A stretch of 64,000 nucleotides of DNA from Pedobacter puniceum (GTDB taxonomy: Bacteria > Bacteroidota > Bacteroidia > Sphingobacteriales > Sphingobacteriaceae), in the NCBI RefSeq assembly GCF_009674685.1, contig NZ_WKJI01000002.1, forward strand, positions 620,001 to 684,000. Reading direction: 5' to 3'. This document shows positions 1-7,648 of this stretch, piece after piece; positions within the stretch are counted from its first letter, which is position 1, and every line of letters begins with the position of its first letter. The notes under the pieces are model-generated. The model was not told the DNA's origin. It saw nothing but the letters and a program-made list of their open reading frames with translations, and ran no database searches. The position numbers were made by a program, and so were the translations under genes.

Positions 1-1
1 T

Positions 2-1795
2 ATAGAAAAATTCGCAATTCCTTATGTAATCTGTACATTGTTTGCAGTTGTTTTTGGTACACTCAATTTTGGTTTAATCATCCCATTATTAAACACTTTA
101 TTTTTAGATACTAAAGAACAAGTAATAGCACCTAGTTTTCCTGAAGCCAGCTTCTCTTTTAGTTACCTTATAGATTTATTCAATTACTATTTCAAAACAA
201 CCATTATTACAGAAGGGAAAATAGGAGCTTTAAAGTTTGTTTGTGTAGTGATTATCTGCTCTAACCTACTAGCAAACTTATTCCGTTACCTATCTCAAAG
301 GATAATGGAAGATTTACGCATTCATACTTTATTAAATCTTCGCAAAACGGTTTTTAACAACGTAATGAATTTGCATGTTGGTTACTTTAGTAATGAAAGA
401 AAAGGAGATATTATATCTAAAATTGCTTCTGATGTGCAAGTAGTTCAGTTCTCTGTTACAGGCACCTTACAAGTTGTTTTTAAAGAGCCTTTACAGCTTA
501 TTGCCTATATTATTGCGCTTTTACTTATATCTGTGAAACTTACCTTATTCTCTCTATTGGTTATCCCTGTTTCTGGTTTAATTATAGCAAGAATTGTAAA
601 ATCGCTAAAAAGACAAGCTACAGAATCACAAGAGACCTATGGCTTGATGATTTCTTATTTGGATGAAGCCTTATCAAGCATTAAAGTGATTAAAGCTTTT
701 AATGCTATATTTTTTGTTACCGATAGGTTTGATAAACAAAATCTAAAATACTCAAAAATTACCCGCTCCATGACCAGAAGACAGCAATTATCTTCGCCTG
801 TTTCTGAGTTTTTGGGAATATGTACCGTTTCCGGGATTTTATTATACGGTGGTAATTTGATTTTTGGAAATGCCTCAACCCTGGCTCCAGAAGCTTTTGT
901 AACTTATATTGCTATATTCTCACAAGTAATGCGTCCAGCAAAAGCTTTAACAGATGCCTTTAGTAATATCCACTCTGGTATAGCTGCCGGAGAGCGTGTT
1001 TTAAATCTTATCGATAAAAAGCCAGAAGTTACAAACAAAGCAAATGCTGTTGTGGCACAACCTTTTTCTGATAGCATCAGATTTGAAGATGTTTCTTTTG
1101 GTTATACCGATAAAAAAGTCCTCGATAAACTAAATTTCACCATTAAAAAAGGGCAAACAGTGGCTCTGGTAGGTCCTTCTGGAGGTGGAAAAAGTACTAT
1201 TTCTGATTTGATTCCGAGATTTTATGATGTAAATGAAGGAGCTATTTTATTTGATGGGAAAGACATCCGTGATTTAAAAATAGAATCTTTAAGAGCACAG
1301 ATGGGCATGGTAAGTCAAGAGTCTATTTTGTTTAACGATACCATTTTTAATAATATCTCTTTTGGTATAGATGAAGTTAGTCAAGAAGAAGTAGAAGCAG
1401 CTGCAAAAATTGCTAATGCTCATAACTTTATTTTGGCTACAGAAAATGGTTATCATACCAATATTGGGGATAGAGGGATGAAGCTTTCTGGCGGCCAAAA
1501 ACAACGTCTAAACATTGCTAGAGCAGTTTTACGTAATCCATCCATTCTAATTCTAGATGAGGCAACATCTGCATTAGATACAGAATCAGAAAAATTAGTT
1601 CAAGAAGCTATCAATAATTTAATGAAAAATCGTACTTCTTTGGTTATTGCACACCGTTTAAGCACCATCCAAAATGCCGATTTAATATTAGTTTTAGAAG
1701 CCGGTCAGGTAGTTGAGCAAGGTACTCATCAAGAGTTAATTCAGCACCAAGGGCTTTATAAGAAATTAATTGACATGCAGACTTTTGAAAATTAA
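2..1795 (+). CDS. ABC transporter, fused permease/ATPase (MsbA-type), 5' truncated by window
   Basis: Half-transporter of the exporter class: an N-terminal membrane domain of several helices followed by an ATPase domain, expected to dimerise in the inner membrane and export lipid, peptide or glycan. The frame stays open to the first bases of the window, so the true start lies upstream; the TTG at 38 is only the first start-like codon. Counting from that codon, Walker A (GPSGGGKST) is near residue 378, the signature LSGGQKQR near 482, and Walker B with D-loop (ILILDEATSALD) near 502, followed by the switch histidine in IAHRLST. All catalytic elements are intact. It converges with the glycan operon, with only 10 bases between the stop codons. 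Lipid A core flipping or glycan export are the likeliest roles, but the substrate cannot be read from sequence. Confidence 0.93.
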   Translation: MEKFAIPYVICTLFAVVFGTLNFGLIIPLLNTLFLDTKEQVIAPSFPEASFSFSYLIDLFNYYFKTTIITEGKIGALKFVCVVIICSNLLANLFRYLSQRIMEDLRIHTLLNLRKTVFNNVMNLHVGYFSNERKGDIISKIASDVQVVQFSVTGTLQVVFKEPLQLIAYIIALLLISVKLTLFSLLVIPVSGLIIARIVKSLKRQATESQETYGLMISYLDEALSSIKVIKAFNAIFFVTDRFDKQNLKYSKITRSMTRRQQLSSPVSEFLGICTVSGILLYGGNLIFGNASTLAPEAFVTYIAIFSQVMRPAKALTDAFSNIHSGIAAGERVLNLIDKKPEVTNKANAVVAQPFSDSIRFEDVSFGYTDKKVLDKLNFTIKKGQTVALVGPSGGGKSTISDLIPRFYDVNEGAILFDGKDIRDLKIESLRAQMGMVSQESILFNDTIFNNISFGIDEVSQEEVEAAAKIANAHNFILATENGYHTNIGDRGMKLSGGQKQRLNIARAVLRNPSILILDEATSALDTESEKLVQEAINNLMKNRTSLVIAHRLSTIQNADLILVLEAGQVVEQGTHQELIQHQGLYKKLIDMQTFEN

Positions 1796-1805
1796 TATGG
1801 ATATA

Positions 1806-2912
1806 CTAGATATGTAAAAGATATTCATTTAATAATTTAGATTGAGTATGTAAATTCACTTTTCTTGCATGCTCCTTGATAAAATCTGAGTTGAAATTAT
1901 TGTAATTTACTTCAACTTCATGCATTTTAAAAGCTAATTCATCGTAATTCAAGGAATCTATGATGTAACCTATTCCCTCCTGTACAAATTCCTTAATGCC
2001 CCCAGAATTAAACCCTACGATTGGTTTCCCCAAATGTGCCGCCTCTAACATTACCAATGGATAAGAATCTTCTCTTGAAAGTGATAAAAAAGCATCTCCA
2101 ATATTAAAATAATCATAATAATCATCAGATTTTTTACCAATAAACTTAACTCTATCAATGAACTTGTTTTGTATAGATTGTAAAGCATAGAAAACAGTTC
2201 CTGAATCATCTATATCTCCTATCCAAATAACTTTATGGTTTGCCTTTAGCTTTTTAATCAAAGGAATGAGATAATCTACACCTTTTATTACACTTACTCT
2301 TCCTGAAATTATCCAAACAAAATCATCACCTTTAATATTTAGTTCATTTTTAATCAAATTTTGAGGCTTTTTAATTTTAATGAGGCTGTCATCAATGAAT
2401 CCATATAAGAGTTTAACATTCTTATGCCCCATATCAGCTAATTTCTCACAAACAATAGCAGAACAACCAATGCACAAATCTGAGATACTTAACAGATTTT
2501 GGATGGATTTAGATTTAACTAAGTTATAAGAAAGAGGTAGCTCATGGATATGTGAAATCACTTTAACCTTTAATTTCTTAGCTATAATAAATGCGTCTCT
2601 ATTGGCCAAAGTATTGATATACCAAATATCTGGTTTTACTTTTTTATGTATTCTTTTAAGTTGAAACTCAATTGGATTTATATTAACAGTATAGAGTAAT
2701 AATCTAAAAATTCTATATAAGAAATTTTTATGTTTTTTATAGCCAATGAAATATTTAAAATTATAAGGTAATTCTTTTAATAGCTCCCCATCATTTCTAG
2801 AAAATAAATACGGTTGTATCTTATTAACATCTAAGTTCTTTAATATGTACATGAGCTGCATTTCTGAGCCATTTCTTCCAAAGAAAGGAGTGATAAATAG
2901 CACTTTTTTCAT
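1806..2912 (-). CDS. Glycosyltransferase family 4-like
   Basis: Predicted cytoplasmic GT-B fold glycosyltransferase of 368 residues. The N-terminus (KKVLFITPFFGRNGSEMQL) is the usual first Rossmann strand with a glycine-rich loop. The C-terminal domain carries SGRVSVIKGVDYLIPLI and, near residue 278, EDSYPLVMLEAAHLGKPIVG, the GT4 nucleotide-sugar binding region in which an aspartate takes the place of the first glutamate of EX7E. It is the last gene of the minus-strand glycan operon: its start codon overlaps the stop of the preceding GT2 gene by one base. It probably adds one sugar to a lipid-linked surface glycan. Donor and acceptor are unknown. Confidence 0.88.
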   Translation of the reverse strand: MKKVLFITPFFGRNGSEMQLMYILKNLDVNKIQPYLFSRNDGELLKELPYNFKYFIGYKKHKNFLYRIFRLLLYTVNINPIEFQLKRIHKKVKPDIWYINTLANRDAFIIAKKLKVKVISHIHELPLSYNLVKSKSIQNLLSISDLCIGCSAIVCEKLADMGHKNVKLLYGFIDDSLIKIKKPQNLIKNELNIKGDDFVWIISGRVSVIKGVDYLIPLIKKLKANHKVIWIGDIDDSGTVFYALQSIQNKFIDRVKFIGKKSDDYYDYFNIGDAFLSLSREDSYPLVMLEAAHLGKPIVGFNSGGIKEFVQEGIGYIIDSLNYDELAFKMHEVEVNYNNFNSDFIKEHARKVNLHTQSKLLNEYLLHI

Positions 2913-3802
2913 TATCGTAAATTTAATTTAAGAACATATCTTACAAAATACTTAAAAGCAAATTTTCTGTATGAAGAATTTAAAAGCTTTCTAAAACTTG
3001 GATTAAAGTACTTAATAGCTTCATCTGGATACATATCCCAAAACTCATTCAAAGCTATCAATTCCCAATTCCGTTCAATTTTAGTATAAATATTAGTTGG
3101 TAAATGTTGCCATTTTTTAAGAATTTTAAACCTTGATGCTGACATAGCTAAACTTCTTGATGACACATTTGTTGAGTGTTTTCTATAATATGCTAACTTT
3201 TCTTTTAATACTCCTATTTTAAAAGAATAGGAAATTCTTAACCACATATCCAAATCCTCTATCAGAAGGTTCTCGTCAAAATAACCAACTCTATCAAAGG
3301 TATCCCTTCTTATAAGTACAGTTAGTGCTGGTATTAAACATTTACCCAGAGCTATTTCATTAAAAGAATATAAACCATCAAATAGCTTTTCATTAAAAAA
3401 TGTGTCAACCCGAGATTGAGAATTAACTATATACGAATTGCTACAAACCATAGCAAAACCTTTGTTGAATTCCATAAAAGCCACTTGCTTTTCTAGTTTA
3501 TTAGGATGCCAAAAATCATCAGACGCTAAAATGGATATGTATTTCCCGCTTGCATATTTTTGAATACCCTTATTTAAAGTTGCTGAAATCCCTCTATTAG
3601 CCTGTGCCTCAAAAATAAATTCGTAATCAGTCCGAAGCTGGTTTATAATTTGAATACTATTATCTGATGAGCCATCATCTATGACAATTAATTCAATATT
3701 TTTATATGACTGATTTATAACACTTAAAAGGCATTCCTTTATATAATTTTCATGATTATAACATGGTACAATTACAGAAACTAGAGGATGATTATTTATC
3801 AT
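2912..3802 (-). CDS. Glycosyltransferase family 2
   Basis: GT-A fold inverting glycosyltransferase of 296 residues. The family signature starts at residue 8 (VSVIVPCYNHENY), followed by the nucleotide-binding IDDGSSDNS at 41-49 and the metal-binding SDD at 94-96. No membrane segments are obvious, so it should act at the cytoplasmic face of the inner membrane on a lipid-linked acceptor. It overlaps the upstream GT61 gene by 11 bases and the downstream GT4 gene by one base, which implies translational coupling in one operon. The C-terminal third is variable, as is usual where the acceptor is recognised. The sugar transferred is unknown. Confidence 0.9.
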   Translation of the reverse strand: MINNHPLVSVIVPCYNHENYIKECLLSVINQSYKNIELIVIDDGSSDNSIQIINQLRTDYEFIFEAQANRGISATLNKGIQKYASGKYISILASDDFWHPNKLEKQVAFMEFNKGFAMVCSNSYIVNSQSRVDTFFNEKLFDGLYSFNEIALGKCLIPALTVLIRRDTFDRVGYFDENLLIEDLDMWLRISYSFKIGVLKEKLAYYRKHSTNVSSRSLAMSASRFKILKKWQHLPTNIYTKIERNWELIALNEFWDMYPDEAIKYFNPSFRKLLNSSYRKFAFKYFVRYVLKLNLR

Positions 3803-5057
3803 GAATAATTTGTCTTAATGCTTCTTCTAATTGCAATAAATCAATATTAAATGATGAGTGGATATTGGAATTAGAATCTAATGTTAAGGTTTTATCATAA
3901 ATATACTGCATATCTATACCAATCAAATTAGCTATTGTACTAAAAATAGATAAGTCTATAGCGTAATTAGTAAAACAAATTATTTTACAAGTACTTTTAC
4001 AGAATATCATGTTTGTAAATGCTGCACCTGTTGGGCCTAAAATAAGCTCTGCTTCGTTAAAAATAGCAGCTTGTTCTTCTAAAGACTTCTCCTCTACATA
4101 AATAATAGAGAAATTGTATTTTTCAACTAGCTTTATTACATCTTCTTCATTATAAGTGCGTCTAGCACTTGCATTTTTCCTTGATAAGAATATTCGTTTA
4201 TAGCCTTTATAATCTTTAGGAAGTTTTTTTAAAACATTCTTTCTTACAAATTCTAATGTTGTAAAATCAAATAAGTTATGATTAGCCTTTATCTTTAATA
4301 TTTGATGATAGTTAGGGGGAATAATATTCGGACATTTGATATGGTATAAAAACTCTACTTTATATCTTAATCCTTTTTTAACCCATTTTATCTCCCTATG
4401 GTCTTTATTAAAAAGTTCTATTGCTTGTCTGAATTGTGGTACATGAAGACATATATTATCTATCAAAAGAGGAACTTCTGTGGGTATACTTAATTTTGAT
4501 AAAACTTCAAATTTCGCGATAACCTCTAAAACAAAGTGATAATAATTTGATGAATAATTATTAATTAATGTAATTGCATTTTTAAAATACCCATCAATAT
4601 TATTGGCATCCATAACTATTTTATCATTATTATAGTATTGAATAGCTTCATCAGTAAAATCAGTATTGGTATTATTTAAAGCATATTTTAAATCATATAA
4701 AACATATTGCTCATCTAATATTATTACACTAGAACCTCCAATAACTTCTGTATCTTCTATAACTGCAGCATATTTAAAACCAGGGGTTTCTTTTAATAAT
4801 GGATGTAGCTTACTATTATAAAACTTAATTGAAGAATAATATAACTGAATTGATTCTTGATAAATGTAACTTATCTTTTCTGGAAAAAGCTGTTTATAAG
4901 TATTAACATCTATAAAATAACGATGTAAAAACCATTTTTTTGTTATAGCCTTCATTAGTGGTTTTAACAATTCAGGTTTGTTTCGTTTATACATCCTTTT
5001 CATCTTTCTTATGAGATAGCCCTTAAAGATGTATTTAATAGATATTTTTGCTCCCAA
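3792..5057 (-). CDS. Glycosyltransferase family 61 (DUF563)
   Basis: 421-residue protein recognised as GT61/DUF563 by its C-terminal half: FLSRKNASARR near residue 289, then a region in which an EEQAAIFNEAELILG stretch leads into GPTGAAFTNMIF near residue 340. This family includes plant xylosyltransferases, animal EOGT and many bacterial capsule or LPS enzymes. The N-terminal 100 residues are basic and less conserved. There is a 2-base gap from the aminotransferase upstream and an 11-base overlap with the GT2 gene downstream. By context it adds a sugar to the same glycan, perhaps the 3-acetamido sugar made by the four upstream genes; that link is inference. Confidence 0.8.
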   Translation of the reverse strand: MGAKISIKYIFKGYLIRKMKRMYKRNKPELLKPLMKAITKKWFLHRYFIDVNTYKQLFPEKISYIYQESIQLYYSSIKFYNSKLHPLLKETPGFKYAAVIEDTEVIGGSSVIILDEQYVLYDLKYALNNTNTDFTDEAIQYYNNDKIVMDANNIDGYFKNAITLINNYSSNYYHFVLEVIAKFEVLSKLSIPTEVPLLIDNICLHVPQFRQAIELFNKDHREIKWVKKGLRYKVEFLYHIKCPNIIPPNYHQILKIKANHNLFDFTTLEFVRKNVLKKLPKDYKGYKRIFLSRKNASARRTYNEEDVIKLVEKYNFSIIYVEEKSLEEQAAIFNEAELILGPTGAAFTNMIFCKSTCKIICFTNYAIDLSIFSTIANLIGIDMQYIYDKTLTLDSNSNIHSSFNIDLLQLEEALRQIIHDK

Positions 5058-5059
5058 AT

Positions 5060-6163
5060 CTAAACGGTATATTTATTTACTACATCAATTACATATTCAA
5101 TTTCTTCTTGAGTTAAAACAGGACTCATAGGTAAACTAATTATATTTTGATGTATTTCTTCTGTTATAAGAAATTGTAAATGATTTAATTCTGAATATGC
5201 CTTTTGTTGATGTGGAGCAATAGGATAATGGATAACCGTCTGAATATTATGCTCATTTAAATAGGATTGAAATTTCTCTCTATCTTTCACAAGTACTACA
5301 AATAAATGCCAAACATGACATTCATCATTAGTAATCTGAGGAAGAATTAAGTTATAATTATTAATTTTAGATAAATATTGTTGCGCAACATAACGTCTAA
5401 CAGAAATTTCTTTATCTAAGTATGCTAATTTAACACTTAGTAAGGCGGCTTGTAATTCATCTAATCTACTATTCAAGCCTTTAATATCGTTTTTATACTT
5501 CTCATGAGAGCCATAATTCCCTAATGAACGTATTACTGAATTAAGGTTATCATCATTGGTAGTAACAGCTCCAGCATCGCCTAAAGCACCCAAATTTTTT
5601 CCAGGATAGAAACTAAAACCAGCGGCATCACCCAAGTTACCTGCTTTTTTATTATTCAAAGTTGCCCCATGAGACTGAGCCGCATCTTCAATTACTTTTA
5701 AATTATATTTAGATGCAATTTCATTGATAGCCATCATATTAGCTAAATTTCCATATAAATGTACCGCTAAGATGCCTTTAGTTTTTGGGCTTATTTTTTC
5801 TTCAATCTTTGTGGGATCCAGATTATAAGAATATCTATTGGGCTCTACTAAAACTGGAATTAATCCATTCGCACTGATTGCCAAAATACTAGCAATATAA
5901 GTGTTCGCAGGAACTATAATCTCATCTCCATTACTCATAATACCAAGCTCCTTATAAGCCCTTAAAATAAGTATCAATGCATCTAAACCATTAGCCACAC
6001 CTATACAATATTTCGTCCCGCAATAAGATGCAAAAGCATTCTCAAACTTTTTTACTTCCTCACCCTGTATATACCAGCCTGAATTAAGTACCCTCGAAAA
6101 TGCACTTTCTAATTCTGCTTTATATTGTGCATTTATTTTTTGTAGATCTAAAAATTTAATCAT
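5060..6163 (-). CDS. DegT/DnrJ/EryC1/StrS sugar aminotransferase, FdtB/QdtB-like
   Basis: PLP-dependent nucleotide-sugar aminotransferase of 367 residues, a normal length for the family. It should transaminate dTDP-3-keto-6-deoxyhexose to the 3-amino sugar using glutamate. The PLP-binding aspartate is in [11 protein letters not shown] (D160) and the Schiff-base lysine is K189 in [17 protein letters not shown]. The N-terminus ([20 protein letters not shown]) is typical of the FdtB/QdtB/DesV branch. It lies directly downstream of the acetyltransferase and two ketoisomerase-like cupins, which is the expected set for dTDP-Fucp3NAc or dTDP-Quip3NAc. Its start overlaps the acetyltransferase stop by one base. 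The class is certain; the exact sugar is inferred from neighbours. Confidence 0.9.
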   Translation of the reverse strand: MIKFLDLQKINAQYKAELESAFSRVLNSGWYIQGEEVKKFENAFASYCGTKYCIGVANGLDALILILRAYKELGIMSNGDEIIVPANTYIASILAISANGLIPVLVEPNRYSYNLDPTKIEEKISPKTKGILAVHLYGNLANMMAINEIASKYNLKVIEDAAQSHGATLNNKKAGNLGDAAGFSFYPGKNLGALGDAGAVTTNDDNLNSVIRSLGNYGSHEKYKNDIKGLNSRLDELQAALLSVKLAYLDKEISVRRYVAQQYLSKINNYNLILPQITNDECHVWHLFVVLVKDREKFQSYLNEHNIQTVIHYPIAPHQQKAYSELNHLQFLITEEIHQNIISLPMSPVLTQEEIEYVIDVVNKYTV

Positions 6164-6714
6164 TAAACTTTTTTTAGCTCGGAATTGATATACTCATAGT
6201 TATCTCCTGTTTTTGTATCTATGAGATTCTTATTTAACATTATACCATCTTTAGTAATATACCCCATGTGCCTAGCAGGATTACCATACCATAATGTGTA
6301 AGGGGGAATATTTTTAGTTACAACACTACCTGCACCAATCATACTATATGCTCCTATTTCTACACCAGCAATAATTGTAGAGTTGGCTCCTATAGAAGCT
6401 CCTTCTTGTATAATTGTTTGAACTTCTCTCCAGTCTGGGTTTTTTGAACGAGGATATAAATCATTTGTAAAAACTACGTTGGGACCAACAAATACTTTAT
6501 CTTTTAGTGTTATACCGTCCCAAATATGTACTCCGGATTTCACTGTAACATCATTACCTATAATTACATTATTCTCTATAAAACAATGAGAACAAATATT
6601 TACTCTGCTTCCTATTTTAGCTTCGGAAAGCACAATACAAAATTGCCATATAGAAGTATCCTCACCAATAGATTGACTATGAACTTCAGAAGTAGGATGA
6701 ACTTTATAATTCAT
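6163..6714 (-). CDS. Hexapeptide-repeat sugar N-acetyltransferase, FdtC/QdtC-like
   Basis: 183-residue left-handed beta-helix acyltransferase. Imperfect hexapeptide repeats run from about residue 18 to 135 (for example [47 protein letters not shown]), ending in the usual [20 protein letters not shown] loop that helps bind acetyl-CoA. It should acetylate the 3-amino group of the dTDP-sugar made by the neighbouring aminotransferase. Length and repeat layout match FdtC/QdtC and also WlbB/PglD-type enzymes, so the specificity rests on context. It overlaps the upstream cupin gene by 11 bases, consistent with coupled translation. Confidence 0.87.
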   Translation of the reverse strand: MNYKVHPTSEVHSQSIGEDTSIWQFCIVLSEAKIGSRVNICSHCFIENNVIIGNDVTVKSGVHIWDGITLKDKVFVGPNVVFTNDLYPRSKNPDWREVQTIIQEGASIGANSTIIAGVEIGAYSMIGAGSVVTKNIPPYTLWYGNPARHMGYITKDGIMLNKNLIDTKTGDNYEYINSELKKV

Positions 6715-7120
6715 TCTTGATATTTAAAAATTCAGAATATTCTCTTATATAATCAGATTCGTGATATTTCATTGAAGCTAAAACTAATAAAACCGCTCCT
6801 GATGAAAAATTAACTAACTCTCGCCAAATATAAGGTGTTACATATAAACCGTAATTAGGTCTATTTAAAGATATGGTTCTTTTATTTTTCCCATCATCAA
6901 GCACAACATCAAAACTTCCACTCGCTGCAACTATCAATTGATGAAGCTCTTTATGCGCATGCCCCCCTCTTGTTTCTCCACTGGGTACATCATAAAGATA
7001 ATAAACCCTCTCAATATGAAATGGAACATCTATATTTCCATGAACCGGTGTAATGTTTCCTGCTCTGTTATGAATCTTTGATAATTCTATAACACTACAA
7101 TTATATATAGTAGAACCCAT
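6704..7120 (-). CDS. FdtA/QdtA-type dTDP-4-keto-6-deoxyglucose 3,4-ketoisomerase (HAH active site)
   Basis: 138-residue RmlC-like cupin (WxcM-like family). The signature RGGHAHK at residues 51-57 has both histidines (H54, H56) that correspond, as I recall, to the catalytic pair of characterised FdtA. The family core continues with GSFDVVLDDG and YVTPYIWRELVNFSSGAVLL. The protein should convert dTDP-4-keto-6-deoxyglucose to the 3-keto isomer, the first dedicated step to 3-amino-3,6-dideoxyhexoses. It abuts a paralogous cupin gene upstream with no gap. Whether the product has the galacto (FdtA) or gluco (QdtA) configuration cannot be decided: the arginine in WREL resembles what I remember for QdtA, but that rests on memory. 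Confidence 0.85.
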   Translation of the reverse strand: MGSTIYNCSVIELSKIHNRAGNITPVHGNIDVPFHIERVYYLYDVPSGETRGGHAHKELHQLIVAASGSFDVVLDDGKNKRTISLNRPNYGLYVTPYIWRELVNFSSGAVLLVLASMKYHESDYIREYSEFLNIKNEL

Positions 7121-7528
7121 TTACTTTTTGGAATTTAGATATTCATTAAAGTCTCTAACATAATCATTAGCATCATATGAAGTAGATGATAATACTAAGG
7201 CTAATGAATTAGTTGAAAAATTTTCCATATGCCTCCAAATACCTGAAGGCACATATATCCCATTATATGAACGATTAAGCATAAACTCTTGACCCTTGTA
7301 TCCATCATGTACAACTAAAGTAAAGCTTCCAGATAATGCTATAATAAATTCTTCATTCTTTTTATAGCTATGTCCACCTCTTATTTCACCTCCAGGAACA
7401 TCATAAATCCAATATGTACGCTCTATTTTAAAAGGTATATGATTCTCTTCCTCTAAAAATGAAAGATTGCCCCTATCATCTAAGATTTTAGGAAGAGAAA
7501 GTACTTTAACACTATTTTCAGTCACCAT
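7121..7528 (-). CDS. FdtA-like cupin paralogue with altered active-site motif (HSY)
   Basis: 135-residue paralogue of the next gene in the operon and the first gene of the glycan operon. It keeps the cupin core (RGGHSYK, GSFTLVVHDG, YVPSGIWRHMENFS) and the family C-terminus DYVRDFNEYL. The HxH pair seen in its partner is here H53-S54-Y55, so one of the two presumed catalytic histidines is a tyrosine. It may isomerise with different stereochemistry, act as a subunit of its neighbour, or bind sugar without catalysis. Start codon ATG at 7528; a terminator closing infB lies just upstream, so this gene needs its own promoter, which I could not place with confidence. Confidence 0.8.
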   Translation of the reverse strand: MVTENSVKVLSLPKILDDRGNLSFLEEENHIPFKIERTYWIYDVPGGEIRGGHSYKKNEEFIIALSGSFTLVVHDGYKGQEFMLNRSYNGIYVPSGIWRHMENFSTNSLALVLSSTSYDANDYVRDFNEYLNSKK

Positions 7529-7592
7529 ACTACTTTAACGAATTTAACCATAATACTGATACAGCGTTTATGGATCATCATCTAATAAAAAC

Positions 7593-7632
7593 AAAAAACC
7601 CGTCTAAGCCTACTTACCTAAACGGGTTTTTT
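7593..7632 (-). terminator. Rho-independent terminator after infB
   Basis: ACCCGT (7598-7603) pairs with ACGGGT (7622-7627), extended by an A5/T5 stretch on the outside, with a loop of about 18 bases. Read on the minus strand it lies 17 bases beyond the infB stop and ends in a T-run. It separates the rimP-nusA-infB unit from the glycan operon. Confidence 0.8.
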
Positions 7633-7648
7633 ATTATTATCTAGGAAA

